A stretch of 57,660 nt of DNA from CAZSNT01 sp964607765. Its GTDB lineage: Bacteria; Verrucomicrobiota; Lentisphaeria; Oligosphaerales; JABHEG01. The stretch is from contig CAZSNT010000048.1 in assembly GCA_964607765.1 (NCBI GenBank), positions 1 to 57,660 of the forward strand, written 5' to 3'. Made by a program: the position numbers and the translations under genes. Position 1 is the stretch's first letter. Each line of letters begins with the position of its first letter. The notes beneath the pieces were generated by a model. That model had not been told where the DNA came from. It was given only the letters and a program-made list of their open reading frames with translations, and did not search any database. Positions 25,591 through 34,403 of this stretch are shown here, piece after piece.

Positions 25591-28500
25591 ATGACCCGCA
25601 CAGCACAGCGAATCGCCTTAGCAGCAACTGTTGCTCTCCTCGTGCAGACGCCCGCAGTCCTTGGTTTGGCGCGGGCGCCCGTACGTGTATTGATCCTCTC
25701 CGGCCAGAATAACCACAACTGGCGCGAGACCACGCCGGCGCTCGAGGCCATCCTGCGGAACTGTGGTCGGTTCACTGTCGCCGTGACAGAGCGCCCGGAG
25801 ACGCTGACTGCTGCGGAGTTCGCAAAGGTCGACGTGCTGGTCAGTAACTGGAACACCTTCGGGGCAAAAGCGGCTGTGAAGGAGTGGCCCGACAGAGCCC
25901 GGTCCGATTTCATTGAGTTCGTGCGCAACGGCGGCGGGGTCGTCGTGGTGCACGCAGGCGGCTCGATGTTTGGCGATTGGACTGAGTTTCAACAGATCAT
26001 TGGCGCCACATGGGGCAAAGGCACCGGACACGGGCCAATGCACGAGTTCGAGGTGACGTTCGCCGGTGCGGAGCATCCCATTACCAAGGGCCTCACGCCG
26101 TTCCGCACAACGGACGAGCTCTGGCACCGCATGGTTGTGACTGGTGAGCCGGTGGTCTTGGCCACCGCATTTTCCGCCAAAGACAAGCGGGGTTCCGGCG
26201 CGCACGAGCCGATCGTCCGGATCACACAGTTCGGCAAGGGCCGTTGCTTCAACCTGGGCCTGGGCCACAACGTCGCGGCCATGCAGCCGCCCGGATTCCG
26301 TGCACTGTTGGTGCGCGGCACCGAATGGGCCGCTACGGGGAAGGTCACCATCAGGGCGTCCACACTGCCGGGCCGGGCAGACGTCGACCGGATGCTGGCA
26401 GCCATTGCCGGATACACGTTCGGCGACAGTCGCGCGGCCCTCGTCGCGGTGGAGGAACTCGTCTACGCCTCGTCGGCGCATCCTGAGCTGCGTGGCATGC
26501 TCGAGGCCGGGCTCGTCGCGCTGTTGGCCGGTGACGCGACCGTTGACTGCAAGAAGTTCGTGTGCAAAGAACTGTCGATCACGGGCACGGCACAGGCCGT
26601 GCCTGCACTCACCAAGCAGCTGTCTGATGCGCACCTTGCAATCCATGCCCGGGCCGCGTTGGAACGCATCCCCGGTGCTGCAGCCACAGAGGCGCTGTGT
26701 GCGGCCCTGCCCGGAGCGTCCGGTCAGAGGCGGGTCGGGCTGATCAATACGCTCGCCAGACGCCGCTCAGTTGAGGCCGTGCCCGCACTTTCGGCGCTTG
26801 CACAGGACGCGGACCTGGCGACGGCAGGCGCAGCTGTTGACGCGCTCGGCCGGATTGCCGGTACGGACGCGCTCCAGGCCCTTGCGGCAGTCAAGCAGCC
26901 GCCAGCCGCGTTGCGCATGCGCCGCAGCGCCGCGCTGCTACTGTGTGCGGAAGCCCTCGTGCGCGACGGCCAGGCCAACGCCGCTGCCCCTGTTCTGGCC
27001 GAGCTGATCAAGCCGGACCAGGCCACGCACATACGGCTGGCCGCGTTCCCCCACTATGTGGCGACCCTGGGCGCCAAGGGCACGGACACGCTGCTGAACG
27101 CGTTGATCGGCGACGACTCGGGCCTGCAGCGCGCGGCCGTGCGAGCGTTCCGCACAGCGCCGTCCACGGCGCTCACGCAGGCGGTTGCGGCGCGGCTGCC
27201 GGCGCTGTCGACACCGTTGCAGGAACAACTGATCGTGCTGCTCGGCGAGCGCGGCGACACCACGATCCTGCCCACCATCCTGACGGCGGCGTCCAGCACG
27301 CAGCCGGGGGTCCAAGGCGCGGCGATCGTGGCACTCGGGCAGCTGGGAAATGCCAAGACAGTGGCGACTCTCGCCACGCTCGTTGAACAGGCGCCTCGCG
27401 ACGCGAGAGCGGCGGTCGCTGCGGCCCTGGCGCGGCTCCCGGGTGACGGTGTGGAAGAGGCGATCGTCGCGGCCGCACAGGCCGCACCCGAAGCCGTGCA
27501 GTGCGAGCTGATCAAAGCACTCGCGGCGCGCAACGCGCGGACGGCTGCCCCGGCACTCGTTGCGCTTGCCGGGAGTGACAGACGAACTGTGCGCGCCGAG
27601 GCCGTGAAGGCCTTGGGTGAACTGGGCGACGCGGCGATTGGCGAGCAGCTGGTCGACATGCTCGGAAACGCCGGCGCGACGGACCGACCCAAGATCGAGT
27701 CTGCCCTGGTTGCAATCTGCCGGCGCGGCGGCACGCCTGGCCTGCTGCTTGACGCCGCCGCCGCATCGACCGGTGCTCAGAGGGCCTCGCTGCTCGCCGC
27801 GCTCGGCGCGTTCGGGGGCGAGGAAGCCTTGACCGCACTGCGGCAGGCGCTCGAGGCGGACGATGCGGACGTGCAGATCGCCGCGGTTCGGGCGCTGGCC
27901 GGTTGGGCAGATGCCAAGCCGCTGGATGCGCTCTTGGCGGCGGCCACAGCGACTGATGACCTGCGCATACGCGTGCTGGCATTGCGCGGCGTTGCGGACC
28001 TCGCAAAGAAAGCGGACGACCGGCCGGAGAGCGAGATAGCGGACGTGCTCGACAGAGCCTTCGCCGTGGCGTCGCGAACAGACGAAAAGCGCGCGCTGCT
28101 TGCCGCGTTGCGCACTGTCCGATCCGGCAAGGCACTGGGGGTCGCTTTCGCGCAGCTGGCAGACAAGGACCTGGCGGCGGAGGCGTCTCTGGCCGTGGTG
28201 GACATTGCCGCGGCGGTCGGGCCGCGCAGCCCCGAACTGGCGAACGCGGCGCTGGAACGGGTCATCGCACGTTGCCCCGACCCGGTGGTCGCCGCCGAAG
28301 CCGCCGGGCTGGTCGGCATGGCATCCCTATCGTCGGACAACCTGGCAATTGGCGGCAAGGCGACCAGCCCGGACGGCCTCGAGAAGGACGGCGCAGCCCA
28401 CGGTGACCAGGCCGCGATCGACGGCAACCCCGACACGTATTGGGATGAGAAGAACGGCCAGAAGCTCTACCGGCTCCGCGTCGAGATGATCGAGGAAGCC

Positions 28501-29622
28501 AGAGTCAATGCGATCAGAATCCTCGGCTACCATCACCACAGCTACGCACCGAAGGACTTCGAGGTCATCTGCGACGGCGAGGTCGTCAAAGCCGTGAAGA
28601 ACGCGCAGTACAAGGATAACGTATTGCTGGTCCGGCTGCCTGCCACGGTGTGCCGGAGTGTGGAACTGGCCATCACCGGCTACTACACGCACAGCCCGGC
28701 AGTTCGGGAGCTCGAGATTTACGGCGAAACGGACAAGCCAGTGAACCCCAAGCCCAAACCCGCGGGCATCGCCGACGGCGTCTATCAGACCGAGAAGTCG
28801 CTGGCCTGCGCCCGGGACGGCAGAACACTGTGGCGTCTCAACGTCGACCCGAAGGAAGGCAAGCCGTACATGCATCCGCTGCGCCTGCCGAACGGCGATG
28901 TAATCACCGACCTCCGGCCTGCCGATCACGTGTGGCACCGGGCGCTCTGGTTCTCGTGGAAGCACATCAACGGACTCAACTACTGGGAAGAGAACAAGAC
29001 GACGGGGCTCAGCCAGGGCCGGACGAGCCTGAAGACGGTGGACACCAACGTCGCAGACGACGGCGCCGCCACGGTCCGCATGCAGCTCGAATACCACCCG
29101 CCGGACGAACCCGCGCTGCTCGCCGAGGAACGCCGGATCGCGATCTCCGCCCCGGACGCTGACGGGTGTTATCGGATCGACTGGACGGCCACGTTCACGG
29201 CGGGCGAGAAGGAACTGAAGCTGGATCGCACGCCGGTGCGCGGCGAGAGGGGCGGCAGAGGGCACGGCGGGTATGCCGGGTTCTCGGCGCGCCTGGCCCC
29301 CAGCCTGCGCAGTGCGGTCTTCGCGAACAGCGACGGCGCGACGACGCAGGAGCAGACGCACGGCAAGCCGGCACGCTGGATGGATCTGAGCGGGGAGAAC
29401 GGCGGCATCGCGATTTTCGATCACCCGCAGAATCCACGGCATCCGGCCCCGTGGTACGTCGCCCAGAAGATGCCGTATTTCAGCCCCGCGTTTCTGTTCC
29501 GTGAACCCATGACACTGGCCCCGGGCCAGACGATCACACTGCGCTATCGCGTCGCTGTCCACGGCAAGGCGGCCGGTCCGGAGTGGCTCGAGAACGAGTG
29601 GAAGGCCTTCGCGGCCGAGTAA
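25591..29622 (+). CDS. Secreted fusion: ThuA domain + HEAT-like repeats + discoidin-like domain + DUF6807 (PmoA-like) domain
   Basis: 1343 residues with a signal peptide (about 1-25). Domain order: ThuA-like (about 30-250; VLILSGQNNHNW, then GHGPMHEFEV and ITKGL), a long HEAT/Armadillo-like alpha solenoid (about 260-910; many repeats such as VRAEAVKALGELGDAAIGEQLVDML), an F5/8-type-C/discoidin-like module (about 914-1047; DGNPDTYWDE, RVNAIRILGYHHHSYAPKDFEV), then a DUF6807-like domain (about 1064-1343; HPLRLPNGDVITD, DHVWHRALWFSW, WMDLSG, HPQNPRHPAPWY). ThuA takes part in disaccharide use via 3-keto sugars in rhizobia. The ATG at 25591 has GGGAGGAAG upstream; an ATG 27 nt earlier lacks a site. 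A Gfo/Idh/MocA gene follows. Enzymatic activity is not proven. Confidence 0.82.
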   Translation: MTRTAQRIALAATVALLVQTPAVLGLARAPVRVLILSGQNNHNWRETTPALEAILRNCGRFTVAVTERPETLTAAEFAKVDVLVSNWNTFGAKAAVKEWPDRARSDFIEFVRNGGGVVVVHAGGSMFGDWTEFQQIIGATWGKGTGHGPMHEFEVTFAGAEHPITKGLTPFRTTDELWHRMVVTGEPVVLATAFSAKDKRGSGAHEPIVRITQFGKGRCFNLGLGHNVAAMQPPGFRALLVRGTEWAATGKVTIRASTLPGRADVDRMLAAIAGYTFGDSRAALVAVEELVYASSAHPELRGMLEAGLVALLAGDATVDCKKFVCKELSITGTAQAVPALTKQLSDAHLAIHARAALERIPGAAATEALCAALPGASGQRRVGLINTLARRRSVEAVPALSALAQDADLATAGAAVDALGRIAGTDALQALAAVKQPPAALRMRRSAALLLCAEALVRDGQANAAAPVLAELIKPDQATHIRLAAFPHYVATLGAKGTDTLLNALIGDDSGLQRAAVRAFRTAPSTALTQAVAARLPALSTPLQEQLIVLLGERGDTTILPTILTAASSTQPGVQGAAIVALGQLGNAKTVATLATLVEQAPRDARAAVAAALARLPGDGVEEAIVAAAQAAPEAVQCELIKALAARNARTAAPALVALAGSDRRTVRAEAVKALGELGDAAIGEQLVDMLGNAGATDRPKIESALVAICRRGGTPGLLLDAAAASTGAQRASLLAALGAFGGEEALTALRQALEADDADVQIAAVRALAGWADAKPLDALLAAATATDDLRIRVLALRGVADLAKKADDRPESEIADVLDRAFAVASRTDEKRALLAALRTVRSGKALGVAFAQLADKDLAAEASLAVVDIAAAVGPRSPELANAALERVIARCPDPVVAAEAAGLVGMASLSSDNLAIGGKATSPDGLEKDGAAHGDQAAIDGNPDTYWDEKNGQKLYRLRVEMIEEARVNAIRILGYHHHSYAPKDFEVICDGEVVKAVKNAQYKDNVLLVRLPATVCRSVELAITGYYTHSPAVRELEIYGETDKPVNPKPKPAGIADGVYQTEKSLACARDGRTLWRLNVDPKEGKPYMHPLRLPNGDVITDLRPADHVWHRALWFSWKHINGLNYWEENKTTGLSQGRTSLKTVDTNVADDGAATVRMQLEYHPPDEPALLAEERRIAISAPDADGCYRIDWTATFTAGEKELKLDRTPVRGERGGRGHGGYAGFSARLAPSLRSAVFANSDGATTQEQTHGKPARWMDLSGENGGIAIFDHPQNPRHPAPWYVAQKMPYFSPAFLFREPMTLAPGQTITLRYRVAVHGKAAGPEWLENEWKAFAAE

Positions 29623-29714
29623 GAGGACTCCATCTGAGACGAGAGGCGCTGGCGCGGAGCTGCCCAAGCAGAAGGCTCTACCGGCTGTCCACAAGCCCCG
29701 ACATGGCGCCCCGT

Positions 29715-29799
29715 CCTGGGACCGCCGAGCACCAGCTCGGCATTCCGGGGACCCGGCACAAGCGAAGCCGGAGCCGAGCTGGTGCTCGGCGGTCCCAGG
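29715..29799. repeat. Nested palindromic element R5 (different sequence, same architecture)
   Basis: Two perfect 27-nt complementary arms (29715-29741 and 29773-29799) surround a 31-nt spacer. Each arm contains an internal hairpin, GCCGAGC-ACCA-GCTCGGC. Arm length, inner hairpin with a 4-nt loop and 31-nt spacer copy the layout of the element at 8-106, although the sequence is unrelated. It lies in the 245-bp gap between the ThuA fusion gene and the Gfo/Idh/MocA gene. Confidence 0.85.
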
Positions 29800-29867
29800 G
29801 GATACACCGGTTCGGAGCCCAGATCCCGTTCCGATACAGCGCCACGCACTATCTGAAGGCAAGACAG

Positions 29868-31166
29868 ATGACACAACAGATGACCAGCAAACAGCAGTCC
29901 AGGCGCGAGTTCCTGAAGCGAGTGACCACCACGGGGGCAGTCTTGGCCGTGCCGACGATCGTGCCGTCGTCCGTGCTGGGGGCGGATGCGCCCAGCAGCC
30001 ACGTGACCATTGGCCACATCGGAGTTGGCGGGCGAGGCGGCGGCCTGCTTCGCAGTTTCACGCACCTGAAGAACTGCCGTGTAGTGGCCGCGTGCGACGT
30101 GCGCAGGGACCGCCGCAGGAAGCACGCAGACTGGGTGAATCAGCAGTACAAAGGCAAGGTCTGCACGCCGTATAGTGACCTGCGCGAGATGCTCGCCCGC
30201 GATGACATCGACGGCGTGGTCATTGCCACGCCCGATCATTGGCACGTGCTCGCGGCGTTCATGGCCGTGCAGTCCGGCAAGGACGTGTACGTGGAGAAGC
30301 CGCTTGGCATCAGCATGAAACAGAACATCGCGTTGCGCGAGGCGTGTCACCGGTACGGTGCCATCTTCCAGTACGGCACGCAGCAGCGTTCGTCCAACCA
30401 CATCCGACTCGCGTGCGAGCTGGTCCGGAACGGGCGTATCGGCAAGGTGCAGTCCGTCGAAGTGCACAGTCCGGCCAGTGGCAAGGGCGGCTCCACCAAG
30501 CCAATCCCCGTGCCCGACGGCCTCGATTACGACCTGTGGCTCGGCCCGGCGCCCAAGGCGCCCTACACCAAAGACCGGTGTACGAACGCGGGCGCCTGGT
30601 TCATATCGGATTACGCCCTCGGGTTCATTGCCGGCTGGGGCGCGCATCCGCTGGATGTCGCGGTCTGGGGCATGGGCGACACGTGGGACGCGGTCCCGAT
30701 CGAGTACGAAGGCACGGGCGTGTTCCCCTCCGAAGGGCTCTACGACACAGCCACGTCGTGGACCGTGCGCGGCAAGTACGCGAACGGGGCTGATTTTCTG
30801 TTCAAAGGCCCGGGTGGTAACCTTACCATCTTCACGGGCGACAAGGGCAGAGTGGAGGTCAGTCGCGGTTCGCTGAAGACGGAACCTGCGTCTTTGAAAG
30901 ACGAGGCCATCGGCCCGGATGAACTGCACTTGTACAAGAGCCCGCACCATTACCAGAATTTCGTCGATTGCATTCGCACACGGCAGCCGACCGTCAGTCC
31001 GGTGGACGTGGCCGTATATTCCGATGCGATCAGCCATCTGAGCGACATCGGGATTCGCACCGGGCGTAAGATCCGGTGGGATCCTGAAGCCGAGACGATC
31101 CCGGGCGACAGCCAGGCCGAACGCATGCTCACCCGCGCGCTCCGCGCGCCCTGGCAGGTTGCGTAA
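29868..31166 (+). CDS. Gfo/Idh/MocA-family oxidoreductase with Tat signal
   Basis: 432 residues. The N-terminus SRREFLKRV (R12, R13) plus hydrophobic stretch ending at VLGAD is a twin-arginine export signal. The Rossmann fold follows (IGHIGVGGRGGG, about 49-59) with the family's EKP motif at 143-145 (VYVEKPLG). The C-terminal sheet domain carries KGPGGNLTIFTGDKGRVEV and SPHHYQNFVDCIRTRQ. Exported members keep NAD(P) tightly bound and oxidise or rearrange sugars. It follows the ThuA fusion gene, matching the ThuA/ThuB pairing. The ATG at 29868 is preceded by GAAGG; upstream in-frame codons run through the palindrome and are not coding. The CBM9-like gene starts 25 nt downstream. Confidence 0.9.
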   Translation: MTQQMTSKQQSRREFLKRVTTTGAVLAVPTIVPSSVLGADAPSSHVTIGHIGVGGRGGGLLRSFTHLKNCRVVAACDVRRDRRRKHADWVNQQYKGKVCTPYSDLREMLARDDIDGVVIATPDHWHVLAAFMAVQSGKDVYVEKPLGISMKQNIALREACHRYGAIFQYGTQQRSSNHIRLACELVRNGRIGKVQSVEVHSPASGKGGSTKPIPVPDGLDYDLWLGPAPKAPYTKDRCTNAGAWFISDYALGFIAGWGAHPLDVAVWGMGDTWDAVPIEYEGTGVFPSEGLYDTATSWTVRGKYANGADFLFKGPGGNLTIFTGDKGRVEVSRGSLKTEPASLKDEAIGPDELHLYKSPHHYQNFVDCIRTRQPTVSPVDVAVYSDAISHLSDIGIRTGRKIRWDPEAETIPGDSQAERMLTRALRAPWQVA

Positions 31167-31191
31167 GCGCAGCAACGGAGGGATGAAGCAC

Positions 31192-31866
31192 ATGCAAACG
31201 TACGTGATCCGCAGAGCGTCGCAGCGTCCGGCGCTGGACGGGGCTTGGGATGGTCCGGATTGGTCCGGGGCCGACACGGTGCCCATCAATCAGTTTCGGC
31301 CGGAGAGCAGTGCGCACCGACCTGTCGCCGAAGCCCGCATGCTCTACAACGAAGACTGCCTCTTCGGCATATTCCGGGTCGAGGACCGCTACGTGCGCGC
31401 TGTTCAGACCGAGCCCGGGTCCGGCGTCTGCACCGACAGCTGTGTGGAGTTTTTTTTCAGTCCGGACCTGAGCCGCGGCTATCTGAACCTCGAGGTGAAC
31501 TGTGGGGGGACGCTTCTGTGCAGTCACGTGCGCGACCCCTCGCGCGACCCCGGCGGACCGCTGCGCGATGCGCTGGACATTTCCGTTGAGACGGCGGCGG
31601 CTGTTGAGATTTGGCATTCCCTGCCGACACGCGTCGAGCCTGAGATTCAGGATCCCGTCACCTGGTTGTTGGCCTTCGCGTTTCCGATCGCCCTGGTCGA
31701 CAAATACGTTGGGCCTGTCAGCGCTCCGGCAGGCCGGCAGTGGCGCGGCAATTTCTACAAATGCGCAGAGCACACGTCACACCCACACTGGGGCACCTGG
31801 TGTCCCGTCCCCGAGCTGAATTTCCATCTGCCCGGCAGCTTCGGACGACTGGCGTTCGAGGCGTGA
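31192..31866 (+). CDS. CBM9-like carbohydrate-binding protein
   Basis: About 224 residues, no signal peptide. The sequence RPALDGAWDGPDW, EARMLYNEDCLFGIFRVED, CVEFFFSPD and YLNLEVNCGG follows the strand order of family-9-like carbohydrate-binding modules (DOMON-type fold). The C-terminus W-RGNFYKCAEHTSHPHWGTWCPV is the usual ending of these stand-alone proteins. Two ATGs compete: 31183 sits directly on GGAGG, while 31192 has it at normal spacing and is chosen. It is 25 nt behind the Gfo/Idh/MocA gene and probably in one transcript. A binding or scaffold role for a sugar is inferred. Confidence 0.75.
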   Translation: MQTYVIRRASQRPALDGAWDGPDWSGADTVPINQFRPESSAHRPVAEARMLYNEDCLFGIFRVEDRYVRAVQTEPGSGVCTDSCVEFFFSPDLSRGYLNLEVNCGGTLLCSHVRDPSRDPGGPLRDALDISVETAAAVEIWHSLPTRVEPEIQDPVTWLLAFAFPIALVDKYVGPVSAPAGRQWRGNFYKCAEHTSHPHWGTWCPVPELNFHLPGSFGRLAFEA

Positions 31867-31976
31867 TGGTCGATATTGGCCAATTCTGCGCGGCAGCGGG
31901 CCCGTCATGCGCCGGCGTTGTCATTTGGGAGGCGTCCGCCATCCTCGAGCCGGCCGCGCGATGATCACGAGCGACC

Positions 31977-32699
31977 ATGGATGACGCGAAGCCAACGACA
32001 TCGGCCAACCACGGTATGAGCAGCAAACAGGCGTCGCTGCTGGCGCTGCTGCTGCTCGTGCCCGCTCCGGGACTGGGCACTGCGGCAGCCATGATCCTCC
32101 TGCCCGGCACAGCCGTGGGACAAGCGCTGTTCTTCGCCTGCAAGGTGTGGATCCTCGCCGTGCCGGTTGTCTGGTTGCTGGCCGTGGAGCGTGCGCGACC
32201 GAGTTGGTCGCCCGCACGCAGGGGCGGGTTCCTCGTTGCCGGCGCGCTGGGGCTTGCGTGTGGTGCGGCTATTGTCGCTGCTTACTGTCTGCTCGGGCCG
32301 CGTCTCATCGACGCGGACACGATGAAAGGCATGGCGCAGTCGATCGGCCTGGGCAGCCCGGCGGTCTACATCGCAGGCGCGGTGTACTGGATCACGGTCA
32401 ATTCGCTGCTCGAGGAATACGTGTGGCGCTGGTTCGTGTTCCGACGTTGCGAGGCGCTGACTACGCCCATGGCGGCCGTCGTGCTGTCCGCGCTGTTCTT
32501 CACAGTGCACCACATCGTGGCGCTGTCGGTCTACTTCAACTGGGTTGCGAACAGCATCGCGTCCTTCGGCATTTTCGTGGGCGGCGCTGTCTGGTCGTGG
32601 TGCTACTTGCGGTACCGCTCGATCTGGCCCGGGTACCTGAGCCATGCGATCGCCGATGTTGCGGTCTTCGCAGCCGGCTACCACCTGATTTTCTGTTGA
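31977..32699 (+). CDS. CPBP-family intramembrane metalloprotease
   Basis: 240 residues with about six membrane helices. The three motifs of the CAAX protease / bacteriocin-processing (Abi) family are present: LLEEYVWRW (EExxxR type, about 143-151), FFTVHHIV (about residue 175-182) and LSHAIADV (about 222-229), which supply Glu and His zinc ligands. The family cleaves peptides within the membrane, for example in bacteriocin immunity or signalling. There is no obvious partner here. The start at 31977 has only a weak ribosome site; an ATG 39 nt downstream is an alternative. A hairpin and tandem repeat follow the stop. Confidence 0.82.
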   Translation: MDDAKPTTSANHGMSSKQASLLALLLLVPAPGLGTAAAMILLPGTAVGQALFFACKVWILAVPVVWLLAVERARPSWSPARRGGFLVAGALGLACGAAIVAAYCLLGPRLIDADTMKGMAQSIGLGSPAVYIAGAVYWITVNSLLEEYVWRWFVFRRCEALTTPMAAVVLSALFFTVHHIVALSVYFNWVANSIASFGIFVGGAVWSWCYLRYRSIWPGYLSHAIADVAVFAAGYHLIFC

Positions 32700-32736
32700 C
32701 CGGGTGCCGGGCGGGAGTGGCGGCGCGGGTGGGAGT

Positions 32737-32756
32737 GGCGGCCAATAATGGCCGCC
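32737..32756. terminator. Hairpin after the CPBP gene
   Basis: GGCGGCCA-ATAA-TGGCCGCC, a perfect 8-bp stem 37 nt after the CPBP stop codon; it runs into the first unit of the 19-bp tandem repeat. No T-tract follows, so a transcription-end role is only possible. Confidence 0.4.
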
Positions 32757-32982
32757 CACGGTAACGGGTGCCGCCCACGGTAACGGGGGCCGCCCACGGT
32801 AACGGGGGCCGCCCACGGTAACGGGNNNNNNNNNNNNNNNNNNNNNNNNNNNNNNNNNNNNNNNNNNNNNNNNNNNNNNNNNNNNNNNNNNNNNNNNNNN
32901 NNNNNNNNNNNNNNNNNNNNNNNNNGCCGCCCACGGTAACGGGGGCCGCCCACGGTAACGGGTGCCGCCCACGGTTACGGTG
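32751..32982. repeat. 19-bp tandem repeat array interrupted by an assembly gap
   Basis: Unit GCCGCCCACGGTAACGGG(G/T). Four units are readable before the gap (32751-32769, 32770-32788, 32789-32807, 32808-32825 partial) and three after it (32926-32944, 32945-32963, 32964-32982; the last is degenerate). Units are head to tail without spacers. The array lies between the CPBP gene and the second sulfatase gene and ends 28 nt before the sulfatase start. The assembler evidently could not cross it, so the true copy number is unknown. Confidence 0.9.
32826..32925. other. Assembly gap (100 N)
   Basis: A run of exactly 100 N, the customary placeholder for a gap of unknown size. It falls inside the 19-bp tandem repeat. 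Frames translated across it are meaningless. Confidence 0.99.
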
Positions 32983-32984
32983 GG

Positions 32985-33000
32985 GCGGCATTCTTGCCGC
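32985..33000. other. Short hairpin just before the sulfatase start
   Basis: GCGGCA-TTCT-TGCCGC, a 6-bp stem ending 10 nt before the ATG at 33011. No Shine-Dalgarno sequence is seen for that gene, so this hairpin occupies the place where one would be expected and may affect initiation. Confidence 0.4.
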
Positions 33001-33010
33001 ACATCCCCCC

Positions 33011-34384
33011 ATGACCAAACCAAACATCCTGTGGATCCTGACGGACGAGCAACGGGCGGACAGCCTGGGGTGCTACGGTGCGCCGTGGGCACGCACACCG
33101 TTCCTGGAGCGGCTCGCCGGACAGGGGCTCCGCTTCAATGCAGCCTACACGCCGAGCCCGGTCTGCGTCTCGGCTCGCGCATCAATGCTCACAGGGCAGA
33201 CATGCCGACGGCTGGGCGTGTTGAACAACCACCACGCCCTTCCCCGCGAACGGGCGCGCTTCCTAACCCACGTTCTGGCAGATGCCGGCTACGCCACCGC
33301 GAGTTTTGGCAAGCATCACTACAACTGCCCGGGTGTGTGGGCGTTCCAGACGCAGGGCGGGACTGTGCTCGATGATCGGGTGGGCTACTTCCAGTACCGT
33401 GTCCCGGTCGATGAACAGGCCGACGACGTCGTGTACTACCCAACCGAGTTCCGGCACTGGATCCTGGCCGGGCGTTTCCCAGGCGGCATCGACGATACGG
33501 CCGAGGCGCAGAACGCCGCGGCCGCTCTCGAGTGGCTGCGGAGCCGGGATCCGGGCAGGCCGTTCCTGCTGCGTTTGAGCCTGAATGCACCGCACACGCC
33601 GGTCGTGGCGCCTGCGCCTTATGACACGCTGATCGATCCCGACGACATCGATCTGCCTGTCGACTCGCGGGATAGCATGGCCTCGCCTGCCCCCGTGCAG
33701 GAGCACCTCTGCGAAGCCGCCGGGAGCTGGCGGCTGACAGCGGGCCAGATCCGGCGCAGCCGCCAAGCCTACTACGGCCGTGTCGCGTTCCTCGACGAGG
33801 TGCTGCGTCGATTCTGCGACGCGGCAGGTGCTCTTGGTGCGTTGGACGACACGATCATCGTGTTCACATCCGATCACGGCTGTCACCTGGCCGATCACGG
33901 ATTCGTGCAGAAACAGAGCTTCTACGAAGCGTCCGTGCGCGTGCCCTTCATCATTGCCGGACCGGGCGTTGGGCGTGGCGTGATCGAGACGCCCGTGAGT
34001 ATCGGCAGCATCCTGCCTTCCTGTCTCGAGTTGGCCGGAGCGGCGTGCCCGCCAGAGACAGACTTCCCCAGCCTCGCACAGGCGCTGCACGGGCCGGTCG
34101 AACCCCCTGCCCTGCCCGTTTTCAGTGAGATCGATTTCGGCATCTGGCACTATCGTGACGGGGATCGCTATGCGATGGTACGGGACGGTGACTGGAAACT
34201 CGCGCTTTTCCGCGAGGAGCTCGACCGATCGCGATTCACGGCCGATGACGGGATCATGCTGCACAACCTGCGCGAGGATCCTGGCGAACGGACGAATCTG
34301 GCCGGGCGCCCGGCGTTCCGCGACACTGTGAGGCGGCTGCTGGCGCTGATCGACAGACACGACAGCGCCCTGCATCCGGCCTGA
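33011..34384 (+). CDS. Sulfatase, formylglycine-dependent (C-x-S-x-R type), without signal peptide
   Basis: 457 residues. NILWILTDEQRADSLGCYG opens the fold; CVSAR (C52-R56) followed by ASMLTG is the maturation site, a variant of C-x-P/A-x-R that is common in planctomycete-like sulfatases. FGKHHYN, then TSDHGCHLADHG (about 286-297), supply further metal and sulfate contacts. There is no signal peptide, so the protein should act in the cytoplasm. It has no clear ribosome site. The isomerase-like gene starts 19 nt after its stop, so the two are likely co-transcribed, which suggests that the desulfated product feeds sugar isomerisation. Confidence 0.9.
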   Translation: MTKPNILWILTDEQRADSLGCYGAPWARTPFLERLAGQGLRFNAAYTPSPVCVSARASMLTGQTCRRLGVLNNHHALPRERARFLTHVLADAGYATASFGKHHYNCPGVWAFQTQGGTVLDDRVGYFQYRVPVDEQADDVVYYPTEFRHWILAGRFPGGIDDTAEAQNAAAALEWLRSRDPGRPFLLRLSLNAPHTPVVAPAPYDTLIDPDDIDLPVDSRDSMASPAPVQEHLCEAAGSWRLTAGQIRRSRQAYYGRVAFLDEVLRRFCDAAGALGALDDTIIVFTSDHGCHLADHGFVQKQSFYEASVRVPFIIAGPGVGRGVIETPVSIGSILPSCLELAGAACPPETDFPSLAQALHGPVEPPALPVFSEIDFGIWHYRDGDRYAMVRDGDWKLALFREELDRSRFTADDGIMLHNLREDPGERTNLAGRPAFRDTVRRLLALIDRHDSALHPA

Positions 34385-34403
34385 ACGGCAGAAAGGCACT
34401 CTC

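Noticed and set aside
29544..31289. Long minus-strand open frame opposite the first Gfo/Idh/MocA gene
   Set aside because: Antisense shadow without a family signature or ribosome site.
32751..32982. CRISPR array
   Set aside because: The 19-bp units are directly adjacent with no unique spacers, and no cas gene is present. It is a simple tandem repeat.
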